From Pelagibius sp. Alg239-R121 (GTDB taxonomy: Bacteria; Pseudomonadota; Alphaproteobacteria; Kiloniellales; Kiloniellaceae), in assembly GCF_947331435.1 (NCBI RefSeq), contig NZ_CAMZOF010000009.1:1-64000 (forward strand): a stretch of DNA of 64,000 nucleotides, read 5' to 3'. Under the pieces are notes generated by a model. That model searched no databases. It had not been told where the DNA came from and saw nothing but the letters and a program-made list of their open reading frames with translations. The position numbers and the translations under genes are program-made. The first letter of the stretch is position 1. Each line of letters starts with the position of its first letter. Positions 9,110 through 18,861 of the stretch are shown here, piece after piece.

Positions 9110-9279
9110 AAAAATAAAAACTGAAGGACGAAACGCTGGCCTGTTCCGCACCTATAGATTCCATGACGAGGAAAAGCCCGGGATATCTGTACCGGCAGGT
9201 CCACACTCTCGACTGGTTTCATCAACAACGATCGCGCGTCGCATCGCGAGAAATCACATCTCAAACAAAGGAGAACAGA

Positions 9280-9573
9280 GTGTCTGCAATCATGATTTCA
9301 CAGATTAAGGTAACCGATCCGGAGGCCTTTCAGGCCTACCTCTCAAAGACTCAGGAGATCGCCAGACCTTATGGAGCAGAGCTCTTATTTAGAGGACGCA
9401 TGGGCGATGTTCTGAATGGCCAGCCGGAGGGGCATCACCTGGTCGTCATTGCCCGCTTCCCTGATGCGGCAACGATCCAGCGGTGGCACGCATCGCCCGA
9501 ATATCAGGCATTGATTCCCTTACGTGACCAAGGCTCCAGCCAGATCATGGTGACGTATGACGAGATAATGTAG
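9280..9573 (+). CDS. DUF1330 family protein (dimeric alpha/beta barrel)
   Basis: 97 aa from a GTG at 9280, with AAGGAG at 9268-9273 (6-nt spacing). The longer upstream frame has no comparable SD. The sequence has the DUF1330 pattern: VTDPEAFQAYLSKTQEIARPYGAELLFRG, then HHLVVIARFPDAATIQRWHASPEYQALIPLR. The fold is a small ferredoxin-like dimeric barrel found in many catabolic loci, usually of unknown biochemical role. It sits downstream of the second MarR operator candidate and is probably co-regulated with the aromatic operon. Confidence 0.85.
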   Translation: MSAIMISQIKVTDPEAFQAYLSKTQEIARPYGAELLFRGRMGDVLNGQPEGHHLVVIARFPDAATIQRWHASPEYQALIPLRDQGSSQIMVTYDEIM

Positions 9574-9744
9574 AGGGGATCCGTCTTCGCTTGGCGATAG
9601 GTCCGTCCCGGGATTTGTGGAAGCTTGAACGCTGGTTTCGCGGTTCATTTTGTTTGTTGGCATCACTTGTGTTCTGTTGTATCGCTTCATTAAATCAACC
9701 TGGATGCGAAATCCTAGGACACCTATCGCCGGGGAGGAACGGAC

Positions 9745-10521
9745 ATGTCACTGCAAGATCCCTTTGATGTTCTTGCTGCTGTTGAAGACCAATTGGAAGA
9801 CGATGGGGACAATGCACCCGAGCATCTGTTTAACTCCGGGGAAGTCTTCAAGGGACCGTTGCCTAAGCCGCCGGGGAACAAGATCCTCGACCGGAATACA
9901 ATGTTGAAAAAGGCCGGCAATGCCAGCTCGACCGTAGCCTCCTACGGCGTGAGTGTTGCCCAGATCGCGACCAGCTCTCCCGGCGTGGTCGCATTGGCGA
10001 CGGGTGCGACGCTGGCCGGAGCCGGTCCGATTGGGCTGTTGGTTGCCAGCCTCGTTTTTTCTGTCGGCTTCTCCGTGCAGGCCGGCATCTCGGCGACTAA
10101 GACCCATCAGCACATCAAGGAACTGGAGGGCATTCTGGCGGGTGCGAGCGGTTGTTCCTGTTCCAAGCCAAACAGCCATGATCACAGCCATGTCCTCAGT
10201 ACGGCCTTGCCCTACATTATCAAGAAAAAGAAGGCTAAACGGGGTCGAAAGGCGTTCTCAACAGTGCCCTTTGCCGTCGGTCTCGAGAGCGGACGTTCAA
10301 TGTTGAAGGCCGGTTGGAAGAAGATTAAGGGCACCAAGGGGAGAGCACGCAACTATCACGCACTGGTCCTGTCGCGGCATCACTGCACGAGTGACTGCGA
10401 GCTGACTGCTGCGATCATCAAGTCGCTGTTCTGGGTTGATGATGCGACAATCGAAGATCTGCGCGACTGTCCGATCGAGGATGTTGCGTCGGTACTATCG
10501 ACAAAGATGAAGTCCGTTTAG
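9745..10521 (+). CDS. Unknown protein with a glycine/alanine-rich hydrophobic segment
   Basis: 258 aa, with a good SD (GGGGAGGAA, about 6 nt before ATG). I do not recognise the family. Residues 1-60 are acidic. Residues about 62-112 are Gly/Ala/Ser-rich and hydrophobic (VALATGATLAGAGPIGLLVASLVFSVGF), like a membrane-inserting hairpin. Then come SGCSCSKPNSHDHSHV, a short Cys/His-rich stretch, and a very basic section (IKKKKAKRGRK, WKKIKGTKGRAR). The acidic C-terminus contains HHCTSDC. It converges with the patatin-like gene, with 113 bp between the two stop codons. The layout resembles pore-forming or membrane-associated effectors, but this is only an impression. Confidence 0.75.
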   Translation: MSLQDPFDVLAAVEDQLEDDGDNAPEHLFNSGEVFKGPLPKPPGNKILDRNTMLKKAGNASSTVASYGVSVAQIATSSPGVVALATGATLAGAGPIGLLVASLVFSVGFSVQAGISATKTHQHIKELEGILAGASGCSCSKPNSHDHSHVLSTALPYIIKKKKAKRGRKAFSTVPFAVGLESGRSMLKAGWKKIKGTKGRARNYHALVLSRHHCTSDCELTAAIIKSLFWVDDATIEDLRDCPIEDVASVLSTKMKSV

Positions 10522-10634
10522 ATCCTTATGAAAAATTACGAGAGCAGAAATACCAAGCCGGCGGCTCTACCCAAGAATGGAGCTGGGCTAGACAACGTAT
10601 GATCCGGTCTCGGTTTTTCGCGCTGCCCTTTTGA

Positions 10635-13600
10635 TCACGACCCATGGTCCGAATAGCCGAGGTGCAGAAGGATCCTCTTTAAGCGGCTGGCATTTTCATC
10701 CTTCGGATTTTCGAATTTGAAATAGCACTTGCTTCGCTCCGTCTGGCCTGACGAATTCATTGCGGGATGACGCCGGAGGTTTTCCAGAAGCTGCCGCGTT
10801 AAGCCGATACTCAGGTAGGTGCGCCGAATTCGAAAGCGCGTGAGCACCGGCACATCGTCGAAGGTCGGGATGACGGCGAGGGCGACCGGGAAGGAGGAGG
10901 TCTCATTTCCGTCGCGGCGGGAGGCCCGCTGAAGATCGGTTGCGGCTGGTGTCGTGCTCGCGTTCACACGGGCAATGAATACGTTTTCCAGCAATTGAGT
11001 CGAACCGCCAGTGGTCCTGGCAGTCATAACCGCCTGAGCAACCGGGTCAGGCAGAAAGGCATGTTCGGACCGGGTGAGATCGCCGACGCTTGCCGGCACC
11101 CAGTTGATTTTGAAATCCAGCCTGAACTCTTCGATGCAGAAGAGTTTAAAGGCTGTACTGTAGTTGGCGATGCTGGCGGCCCAGATGCGCTGGAACGTCT
11201 TCGAGCGCGACCAGCGCCGGAACAGGTTCATCCAGCCTATGTTGCTTCGTCTGCTCCGGTTGCGCGAATCGTCCAGACGTAAGCCAACGAGAGCTCGCTC
11301 CATCAGCTGCATCTGTTCATTACAGATCTGATAAAGCAGTTGTTCACGCTCTTTATCGAATTCAGTTTTGTCGTCGCTTGCGTCGCCGGCGTAGATCATA
11401 TGGTCGGCGGCCAGAGGGTCGACGGCCAGAGGATCGGTTGGCAGGGGCGAATCTGCTGCCGGGCCATCGGCTTCGTTCGTGTCCGTGGAGGACTCTGGAC
11501 GCGTCAGTTCGAAGTTGAGCTCGGCGGCATAATCAAACAAGGCGGGCTCGCTCAGGCGCCGCTCGATTTCCCGGCGGTGATCCGTCAGATGGAAGAAGAT
11601 ATCCTGATCTTGCAGTGTTGCGGTGTTGCGGGCGCGAAGCCGGTCGAAGAGTTCATCTGCAGAAGCGAAACCGACAGGCGAGATATGCTTTTCGCGATGG
11701 GAAGTTGTTGACCGGCGCTGTTCTTTGGTGACCGGCGATTGTTTATAGAACAGGCTGCGGGTGGCCTTGAAGCCCAGCGCCCGATAGGCTTCGAACTGTT
11801 CTTCGTTAAAAAACTGGTCGCCCGTCGATTGATGAGGAAAAGCCGGGTTCCGCGCGCGATACTCTGTGATGTATTCGTTTTCGCTGCCGGTCACCGAGGA
11901 TTTGATGTAGAGGAGTTCGCCAACCTCGTCGTCGCTATAGTTGATCTTGCCGAGTGCCCAGTGACGCCGGCTCTGCCCTTTTTCGTCCTTGCGCAGGTCC
12001 GCGGTGTCGATGTCGATATCGATTCCCATGTCGGTCCGCGCCAGGCGAATCATGGTGGCCAGGCCATTGAAGGTCATATCCGGGTCGGCTTCCGCATCGA
12101 CCGCAATAATGTATTCGCAGCGACGGCGTAGAAGCTCGAAGACGCCGAGGTTTTCCAGATGGCCGCCATCCGACAGATTGATGTAGCCGTGATTTGCGAA
12201 TGCCGGCAGCCCTAGAAGTTTGAAGAGCGCTTCCAGCCTGAGGAGCTTGCTGAGCGTTGGCAGCCCAAGGAGCTCACTGAGAAAGTACATAGGACCGACC
12301 TGTCCGACGCTTGGCAGAAGACGGCTTACCAGGCCATCGGAATCCTGGATGAACGGCTTGTTGACCCAGGCAGGGGTCGGCAGCCAGTAGCCCAGACGCA
12401 GATTCAACATGCCCATCAAGAAGGTGATGAAGGGGTTCAGCGTCTTTTGCCCCATGTTCGGAGCCGCCGCCGCGGCCGATACCGCCATGGCCGTGCCCAG
12501 ATTTGCATCGGCATCCTGATGTTCCAGCTTTGCGGTTTCGCAGTAACCCAGGCGGTTGTTGCCGGTATAGCCGTTGCTGAAGATAAAGAACTCGGCTCGG
12601 CGTCCGCGCAGATTGACCTCGTTCAGATCCGGGTTGTTCACGACCGCATTGATGAGGTGATAGGGGCCACCAGACTTTCTGACGTCGATACTGCCCAGGG
12701 TGACATCGTCGACTCTCTCGACATTTTCGCCCTTCAGGCAAAACAGGAATGTCCGACTGAGGCTGTCGCGATAGTAGTTGTGGAGCGACGTCGCATTGAC
12801 ATCAAAGCCGTAGAGAGAAAGCAGTCCGATGGCGACGGCCGCGCCGAGATAGGTCCAGGTGAGGTCGAGTGGTGAGACCAGTTCGCGCAGCCAGTCATGT
12901 TGGGGAAAGACCGCCCAGGCGATAAAAGCGAAGTAGAGGAGGCAAAGGCTGAAGGGAACCAAGATGCTGACCAGAAGGAGGCCGCTCTTGCTGGCAAGCG
13001 CGGACAATCGGGTGGTGGCAAATGCGGAAAAGGCCGCCGTCAGCAATCCCGAAACGGCGGAAAAGCCTGAGAGCCACTCGCCCAGGCCTTGAAACAGGCC
13101 GTCGTCCCGAGGGCCGAAGAGGTAGTGAATTGCCTTGGGCTGATATTCCAAAACGAATACAAGAACGACGATCAAGAGCAGGAAGGTATGAAGTCCCAGC
13201 ATGATCCAACGCCATTTGATGCTGGTTTTGCCATGTCTTCTCAGGCGTGATTGCAGAACCGTGCCGGCGATAATCAAAAACAGGTAGGCGATGATGGCCT
13301 TGGGCGTGTAGGGCGAATAGTCGAAACCGCTGAACAGGCCTTCAAAACCCAGTTTGTTGAGCGCGATCTGCTCATTGAACATCCAAATCGTTGCACAGGC
13401 CGCGATCAGCAGATACGGCAGCAGCATGATGAAATTGACGATCAGACCGCGTAGCAACAGGGCAGGGAAGCGCATTACATCCGCCAAACCGCGCGGCATG
13501 AGATAGTTCGCGTAGTTGCGCAGATGCTGGAAGGCTTTGGCCTCTTCACGCCCGAGTTCGTGGGAAAGCTTGAAGAGAGGTGCCTCCTTGAACCTGGGAT

Positions 13601-14021
13601 CCTCGGCGAGACGGCGGCCCTGCTCGTCACGCGAATTCTCGAGAAAACAGCTCCACATCGAACCGATGTAGCCACCGCCCGAGACCGTGGAGAGGTAGTC
13701 GACATGCTTGACGACGCCGGCTTCATTCAAGGCCTGCAGGACGCCGAAGCAGAAAGTCGAGGAGCGTATGCCGCCGCCGGAAAAAGCCATGCCGAGGAGG
13801 CCCAGATCGATCGAGGGATTGGGGCCTTTGCGGCGCGGGTCCGTTTTGGATTTTTCCAGGGCTCGCTCCAGGATCGCAGCCTGCACCTCACTTCCCCGCT
13901 GGCGGCGGCTGCCCGCTATCGCCTGGAGTTCGGTGGCAAAGACCTGGCGGTTCATGGTCGAACTGGGTGTCGACTCAGGTTCGATGGGATCAAGTTCGGC
14001 GTTATCGGCGTCGCTGTTCAT
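10635..14021 (-). CDS. Patatin-like phospholipase with integral membrane region
   Basis: 1,128 aa from an ATG with GGGGGAG 8 nt upstream. The patatin domain begins with the oxyanion loop SGGGIRSSTF (Gly82-84). The nucleophile is probably Ser114 in STVSGGGYIG, where the first Gly of the usual GxSxG is replaced by Thr. The catalytic Asp is probably Asp618 in LSDGGHLENLG. Between them (about 185-400) lie several transmembrane helices (for example FIMLLPYLLIAACATIWMF and GLLLVSILVPFSLCLLYFAFIAW), splitting the catalytic elements. The C-terminal 450 residues are hydrophilic with no domain I recognise. Expected to cleave acyl esters of lipids at the inner membrane. It is a single gene, divergent from the adenylate cyclase. 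Confidence 0.88.
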   Translation of the reverse strand: MNSDADNAELDPIEPESTPSSTMNRQVFATELQAIAGSRRQRGSEVQAAILERALEKSKTDPRRKGPNPSIDLGLLGMAFSGGGIRSSTFCFGVLQALNEAGVVKHVDYLSTVSGGGYIGSMWSCFLENSRDEQGRRLAEDPRFKEAPLFKLSHELGREEAKAFQHLRNYANYLMPRGLADVMRFPALLLRGLIVNFIMLLPYLLIAACATIWMFNEQIALNKLGFEGLFSGFDYSPYTPKAIIAYLFLIIAGTVLQSRLRRHGKTSIKWRWIMLGLHTFLLLIVVLVFVLEYQPKAIHYLFGPRDDGLFQGLGEWLSGFSAVSGLLTAAFSAFATTRLSALASKSGLLLVSILVPFSLCLLYFAFIAWAVFPQHDWLRELVSPLDLTWTYLGAAVAIGLLSLYGFDVNATSLHNYYRDSLSRTFLFCLKGENVERVDDVTLGSIDVRKSGGPYHLINAVVNNPDLNEVNLRGRRAEFFIFSNGYTGNNRLGYCETAKLEHQDADANLGTAMAVSAAAAAPNMGQKTLNPFITFLMGMLNLRLGYWLPTPAWVNKPFIQDSDGLVSRLLPSVGQVGPMYFLSELLGLPTLSKLLRLEALFKLLGLPAFANHGYINLSDGGHLENLGVFELLRRRCEYIIAVDAEADPDMTFNGLATMIRLARTDMGIDIDIDTADLRKDEKGQSRRHWALGKINYSDDEVGELLYIKSSVTGSENEYITEYRARNPAFPHQSTGDQFFNEEQFEAYRALGFKATRSLFYKQSPVTKEQRRSTTSHREKHISPVGFASADELFDRLRARNTATLQDQDIFFHLTDHRREIERRLSEPALFDYAAELNFELTRPESSTDTNEADGPAADSPLPTDPLAVDPLAADHMIYAGDASDDKTEFDKEREQLLYQICNEQMQLMERALVGLRLDDSRNRSRRSNIGWMNLFRRWSRSKTFQRIWAASIANYSTAFKLFCIEEFRLDFKINWVPASVGDLTRSEHAFLPDPVAQAVMTARTTGGSTQLLENVFIARVNASTTPAATDLQRASRRDGNETSSFPVALAVIPTFDDVPVLTRFRIRRTYLSIGLTRQLLENLRRHPAMNSSGQTERSKCYFKFENPKDENASRLKRILLHLGYSDHGS

Positions 14022-14414
14022 ATCGATGCTCCCCCAATCTCCCTGCGGTTCCCAAACCCTGAGGGTTCCGGTGTACGCTCTATCTTTAATGCGCTGGCTT
14101 TTTACGCAGCGTTTTTCGGGGATTTATCTTCAAGACAGACCCGCATATATAGATGGGTGGTAGAATAGTTTGGACACTCAGCCTACCTGGAGAGATGAGC
14201 AGTCGGGCTTGTCTCTCATTAAAAATCCGATTCGAACGACAATCTGTTGGAGTGTAGCACTTTGCACCTGCTGCTCGGAAAAAACCCTGAGCCATTGCGC
14301 AATATGAAGGTTATGTTGCGCCGGCAACCGGAGTGCATCCGGCGCAGGGGGATTCGCTCACCGGCGGCTAAAGCCCTGGTCGGACAAAGAACTGTAGGAA
14401 AGACCACAAGCTAG
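14022..14414. other. Divergent intergenic region (patatin / cyclase)
   Basis: This should hold promoters for both divergent genes. AT-rich stretches occur around 14075-14170 and 14210-14290. I see no clear operator or small gene. Confidence 0.4.
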
Positions 14415-16328
14415 ATGACCTCTTCGGCCAGAAACCTGAAGCGCAACGAGCAGACAGGTCGCAGTGAGCAGACAGGCCAGGGCGTGTCGCCCGACACCAC
14501 CCGGCAGCGTTCCTCGACCTTTCCCGTGTCCCTGGTCTTGGCGGGTAGTATGGCCGTGTTGGTTCTGACCGCTGTTGCGTTTGTTCTCTTCATCGGGCTC
14601 TGGACCAGCCAGCGCAACACAATCGATCTTCTCAACAACCAATTGGAACTGATCGTTGGATCCATCGAGAGTGACGTTCGCGGGTATCTTGAACCGGCTC
14701 TGGCGCAGGTGGAGTTTGTCCGTCGGCGCATTGCGACCGGTGCGGTCGATCCTAGCGACCGGCAACGGCTGACCGATCTGTTGTCCGGCAGCCTTGCCGC
14801 GGCTCCTCAGATCGAAGTGATCGTCTATTGGGACAAGGATTTTCGGCAGCTTGTCATTCTGAACGATTCTTCCGGTCAAGCGGCCACCGTTATCGAAGGC
14901 GGCAGAGATAATTCCGAGGCCACGAAGATCAAGGATGGCCGCGCACGAATTGCAACGGGCCCTTTCTGGGACGATATCGTCTTCTCTCCTGAGTCCGGGC
15001 GCAGTTACGTGAATCTGGTTCAGCCGGTTCGGGTAAAAGGCGAATACATTGGGTTTCTTGTCGTAGGCGTGTCTCTGGCCGAGCTGTCGAAATACGTGAC
15101 CGAGGTCGGAGACCTGTTCAATGCGAACGCTTTCATTCTTTACGGCCGCGACCGGGTGTTGGCGCATCCCCTGCTGACGCAGACTCATCCGGAACAGTCG
15201 ATCGAGAACCCCGTCGTGGCGATCGGCCGGGTGGGGGATATCGTGCTGGACGGAATCTGGTCGGGTCAGCCCGCCGAGTTCTTCGACCGGGCGGCGAAGG
15301 CCGGGGTCAATGTGGTGGTTTCAGAAGTCGGTGACGTCGAACATGTCGCGTTCTACCGCTGGGTAAACGACTTCGGCAGCCCACCCTGGGCGATCGGCGC
15401 CTGGCTGGTCTCGGACGACGCCGACGAGGAATTAGAGCGCCTGGCGTTTGCCGCCGCCGCAGGTCTCGCGATTGCGGTCATCGCAACCTTGGCGGCGGTC
15501 CTGCTTGGCCGGAGGCTGGCGCGGCCGATCAGCCTGCTTGCACAGAGCGCGACGCAGATCGGTGCACTCGATCTGGCACATGTCAGCAGTCTACGCGGGA
15601 GCCGTGTGCGCGAATTGAACGATCAGGCGATTGCGTTCAATTCCATGCTTGCCGGATTGCGCTGGTTTGAGACCTATGTGCCCCGAACGCTGGTGACACG
15701 CCTGATCCGCACGGGCGATGCCAGCAGCCTGGAATCACAAGAGCGGATCCTGACGGTGATGTTCACCGACATCGTCGGTTTTACCGCGGAGTCTGAAAGA
15801 CTGCCCGCTGCGGAAGTGGCGAGCCTGCTCAACGAGCATTTCGCGCTGCTGGGCGGCTGTGTCGATTCAGAGGGCGGCACGATCGACAAATTCATCGGCG
15901 ACGGCCTGATGGCTTTCTGGGGCGCCCCCGACGAGCAGGGCGATACGGCCATACGCGCCTGTCGCGCGGCGCTAAAGATGGTGCAGGCGGTCGAAGCCGA
16001 GAACGCGAAGCGGGAGATCAATCAGGAGTCCCGGATCCGCGTGAGGATCGGCATTCATTCAGGCCCTGTGGTGGTGGGCAACATCGGCGCGCCGGGGCGC
16101 ATGAACTACACCATCGTCGGCGATACGGTGAACACGGGCCAGCGCCTGGAATCCCTGGGAAAGGAACTCGACCGGGGCGAGTCGGTCACGACACTTGTAT
16201 CGGACGCGGTCGCCTCGCAGGTTCAGGACGAGCATATCGTCTTTGAGCCGGCCGGAAGCTTCCAGGTTAAAGGCAAGTTTCGCGAGGTAAGCGTGTACCG
16301 TCTCCTCGCAGGTGAGCCTGTCGGTTAG
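14415..16328 (+). CDS. Membrane class III adenylate cyclase with Cache and HAMP
   Basis: 637 aa. TM1 lies at about 35-58 (MAVLVLTAVAFVLFIGLW). A periplasmic double-Cache-like sensor covers about 62-340, TM2 about 346-370, a HAMP linker about 370-430, and the class III cyclase domain about 440-635. Metal-binding Asp452 (FTDIVGFT) and Asp496 (GDGLMAFWG) are present. The adenine-specifying pair is intact: Lys492 (IDKFIGDG) and Asp570 (VGDTVN). The transition-state Asn/Arg segment NTGQRLESL follows. The protein should make cAMP in response to an extracellular small ligand. The SD before the ATG is weak. It ends 8 bp before the convergent dehydrogenase. Confidence 0.93.
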   Translation: MTSSARNLKRNEQTGRSEQTGQGVSPDTTRQRSSTFPVSLVLAGSMAVLVLTAVAFVLFIGLWTSQRNTIDLLNNQLELIVGSIESDVRGYLEPALAQVEFVRRRIATGAVDPSDRQRLTDLLSGSLAAAPQIEVIVYWDKDFRQLVILNDSSGQAATVIEGGRDNSEATKIKDGRARIATGPFWDDIVFSPESGRSYVNLVQPVRVKGEYIGFLVVGVSLAELSKYVTEVGDLFNANAFILYGRDRVLAHPLLTQTHPEQSIENPVVAIGRVGDIVLDGIWSGQPAEFFDRAAKAGVNVVVSEVGDVEHVAFYRWVNDFGSPPWAIGAWLVSDDADEELERLAFAAAAGLAIAVIATLAAVLLGRRLARPISLLAQSATQIGALDLAHVSSLRGSRVRELNDQAIAFNSMLAGLRWFETYVPRTLVTRLIRTGDASSLESQERILTVMFTDIVGFTAESERLPAAEVASLLNEHFALLGGCVDSEGGTIDKFIGDGLMAFWGAPDEQGDTAIRACRAALKMVQAVEAENAKREINQESRIRVRIGIHSGPVVVGNIGAPGRMNYTIVGDTVNTGQRLESLGKELDRGESVTTLVSDAVASQVQDEHIVFEPAGSFQVKGKFREVSVYRLLAGEPVG

Positions 16329-16336
16329 CCATCGTC

Positions 16337-17422
16337 TCAGGCGTTCGATGACGCCTGACGCTGCCCGGTTCCGTGGAAGGCGACATTCTGCAGAGGTTCG
16401 CCCCGGGCAAGCCTGTCAAGATTGGCTGCGACGAATCTCCAGCGGCGGTCGATGGTTTCTTCGGTCCAGCCCGAATTGTGCGGCGTCATGACGACGTTTT
16501 CGAGCTCGTGAAACGGAAACTTCGACGGCCTGACGGATGGGTTCTCCGCATTGGGGTACTGGTACCATACGTCGATCACCGCGCCCCGGATTCTCTTCGT
16601 CTGCAGCGCGTTAAACAGGGCTTCTTCGTTGACAATAGGGCCGCGGGCAACGTTCAGGATGACGGCATTCGGCTTCATCGCCTCAAAAGCGCGGCTGTCG
16701 ACGATGTTGCGTGTTTTCTCGTTCAATGGGCAGCAGACCGCCAGATAATCGCTTTCTGTCAGAAGGCGATCCAGATCGTCTTGCGTGCCAAGCCAATCCG
16801 CCAGACTGTCGGCCGGTTTTTTCCTGTTGGCGATCGCGGCGACCCGCATCCCGAAGGCCTTCGCGCGTAGGGCCGTTTCGCGGCCGATATGCCCGTATCC
16901 CAGAATACCGAGAGTTTTGCCTTTGAGTTCACCATGAGTCGGGCCGGCGCCGGCCGTTTTGCCATCCCAGCTTTTGTCCCGGAATGCACTGGATACCCGG
17001 CAGAGCCCGACTTCCCATTCCAGCATGCCCAGCAACAGATATTCCGCGATGGCCGGTTCGTGTTCGAAGGAATTACAAAAGGCGCTGCCGGCCGGCAATT
17101 CCTCCGGCGTTATCCAGTCAAAGCCCGTGAAGGGAATTTGAAACAGTTCGAGATTTGGCAGGTCGGGGAGGGTGCTATCCGGTCGGCCGCTCACAACTGC
17201 CTTGGCACGAAACGCCCACTCGCGAAGCTGGTCCGCAGGTGTTTCTTCCGGAATGCAGCATGCGATTTCCCAGTTCGTCGTCAAGAATTCTTCAAGTTGA
17301 CGGACCTTTTGGGAGGCTTTCTTTCCAAACAAAAGGGCAAAAGGCGTGTTGCTCAAAGCTCGATCTTCCCAACCAGACGATTCGTAAAGTCTGATTATCT
17401 CAGATGAGCTCCCGACCGCCAA
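16337..17422 (-). CDS. D-isomer-specific 2-hydroxyacid dehydrogenase
   Basis: Up to 361 aa. The NAD-binding Rossmann motif GILGYGHIGRE lies at about 172-182. The catalytic residues are an Arg in NVARGPIVNEEAL, a Glu further on, and a His in MTPHNSGW, with Trp as usual next to the His. The family reduces 2-oxo acids (glyoxylate, hydroxypyruvate and similar) or oxidises D-2-hydroxy acids; the substrate cannot be told. No ATG is in frame. The frame opens with TTG at 17422, and a second TTG at 17356, with GGGAAG upstream, is equally possible and would give 339 aa. Confidence 0.88.
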   Translation of the reverse strand: MAVGSSSEIIRLYESSGWEDRALSNTPFALLFGKKASQKVRQLEEFLTTNWEIACCIPEETPADQLREWAFRAKAVVSGRPDSTLPDLPNLELFQIPFTGFDWITPEELPAGSAFCNSFEHEPAIAEYLLLGMLEWEVGLCRVSSAFRDKSWDGKTAGAGPTHGELKGKTLGILGYGHIGRETALRAKAFGMRVAAIANRKKPADSLADWLGTQDDLDRLLTESDYLAVCCPLNEKTRNIVDSRAFEAMKPNAVILNVARGPIVNEEALFNALQTKRIRGAVIDVWYQYPNAENPSVRPSKFPFHELENVVMTPHNSGWTEETIDRRWRFVAANLDRLARGEPLQNVAFHGTGQRQASSNA

Positions 17423-17807
17423 TTGTTCATCGGCCGGCTATCCTCTGGTCGAAGTTGAAGCCGCGGCGCAGGGGGCTACGACTAACGTTCTTCCTGATGC
17501 GCAAACGCGGGCTGGCTATGGAGATTTGAAAAACGATCCCGCGGGCGCGAAGGTCTTTTGCTTGCCGGCTTGCGGCGCGCGAAGGTTTTGGAGATCGCTA
17601 AAAGCGGATAGCAGGTGCAGATACTGGGGTGACGATTGCAGGTCTGGCAGTCGTCGATTGACGCTGGGCGATGGAACAAATGGCTACTCCTGTAGGCATC
17701 AGGAAAAGGGTCAACGGCAAAGCTTCGCTTGCCTATTCCTGTCGCAGTCACTACCTGTGGCTCACAATCTGCGTCTCTTCGTCGCCGAAGTGAAAACCGG
17801 TTCGATA

Positions 17808-17853
17808 AAATAGTGGCCCAGGACTTGCCCGGGCCACTTCGCCGTCACTATTT
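17808..17853 (+). terminator. Long nested hairpin followed by T-run
   Basis: The outer arms AAATAGTG (17808-17815) and CACTATTT (17846-17853) are perfectly complementary. An inner stem GTGGCCC/GGGCCAC shares bases with them, so alternative folds exist. The T-run after the outer arm suggests a plus-strand intrinsic terminator, although no plus-strand gene was found upstream. It may end an unrecognised small RNA. Confidence 0.4.
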
Positions 17854-18112
17854 TTGTCGGCTGAGTTGGTTTTCCCTGTAACTTCCATAGACTTAGAAGC
17901 ACAAACGAGCATGCTCCTAAGGGCTAGTGCCACATCGTGTAGTAGCAAAGGCCATGCCAGTTACGGGATGTATGGCGTCGGCGCCGTATTTTTGTACCGA
18001 ATCCAACACAAAAACGGGTCAAACAGCGGGTTTCCGCCCCCGTAATTTCCGGCATCCAAAGCTATGTTACTGAAGATAATTGCAGTTCCAGGCTTTCGTA
18101 TCGCCGTGATGC

Positions 18113-18146
18113 GTTGCAAAATGCAACGCAAATTGCAAAATGCAAC
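18113..18146. promoter_or_regulatory. Tandem palindromes, operator-like
   Basis: GTTGCAAAATGCAAC at 18113-18127 and ATTGCAAAATGCAAC at 18132-18146 are almost identical. Each has TTGCA/TGCAA arms around AAA. Their centres are 19 bp apart, close to two helical turns, which would place two bound dimers on one face of DNA. The site lies about 400 bp upstream of the secreted-protein gene at 18544. The binding protein is unknown. Confidence 0.45.
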
Positions 18147-18543
18147 AATGCGGGCCGGTTCGAACCGCAATCTGAGATTTAATTAACTGATTGTTAACAG
18201 TTAAATTAGACGAAGTAACAAGCGCATTTTCCAGCTTGAATATTCAACCCCGGTAGCGCCCAGAGGCCAGACCACAGCGGATGAACCGTCAATGGTCGTC
18301 AAACTGATCCTGCATATGCGCAGGCGTCCGATAGCGGCAGTGCCGACCGGTGTCTAACAGCTCCACGCCCGCGCGGTCGATCTGGCGGTTTTGACGGGAA
18401 GAGAGGCTGATGCCTGGCGATAGCTAATCTTTGTTAACCATTGATTTACCATGCCTTATAGAAAGTCTTAACGTTCGTCTGTCATTCTTGTGTCATGACC
18501 GGTCGGTTTCGGCTCGGTCAGGACCTATTGAAAGGAACAGATA

Positions 18544-18861
18544 ATGCGTATGGTGTTTCCTTTGATCGTTGGCTTGGCGATGGCCTCGTCTCCTGCTCTT
18601 GCTGCGAAGCAATGCGATGATCGCGATTCAATTCTGCAAACGCTTGCCTCCAAGTACAGCGAAGCGCCGGTGGCTATCGGCGTGACCAACAATGGCGGCC
18701 TGGTCGAGATACTGACCACCGGCGACGGGAAAACCTGGACGCTGATTATGTCCTCTCCAAAAGGTACGACCTGTCTGGTTGCTGCCGGACAGGGGTGGAA
18801 GAAGCTTCAGCAGCAGGCGGAATCGACTAAGATCCTGCCGAACGACGAACCTGACGCCTAG
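18544..18861 (+). CDS. Small exported protein, paralogue of the gene at 25710
   Basis: 105 aa, with AAGGA 8 nt before the ATG. A signal peptide covers about 1-21 (LIVGLAMASSPALAA). The mature part is about 84 aa with two cysteines (KQCDDRD and GTTCLVAAG) that could form one disulfide. The core SEAPVAIGVTNNGGLVEILTTGDGKTWTLIMS is shared almost residue for residue with the protein encoded at 25710-26021. I recognise it as a conserved alphaproteobacterial periplasmic protein type without known function. It is monocistronic, in a large intergenic space. Confidence 0.85.
   Translation: MRMVFPLIVGLAMASSPALAAKQCDDRDSILQTLASKYSEAPVAIGVTNNGGLVEILTTGDGKTWTLIMSSPKGTTCLVAAGQGWKKLQQQAESTKILPNDEPDA

Larger units (their letters stand above)
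17423..18543. other. 1.1-kb intergenic region with hairpin and repeated palindrome
   Basis: No open frame here looks like a protein. It contains a terminator-like hairpin (17808-17853) and a pair of palindromic repeats (18113-18146), both listed separately. The AT-rich part at 18165-18240 and 18420-18500 probably holds the promoter of the small secreted protein at 18544. Confidence 0.5.

Noticed and set aside
18150-18165. GGTTCGAACC as a tRNA T-loop
   Set aside because: No acceptor or anticodon stem can be formed around it.
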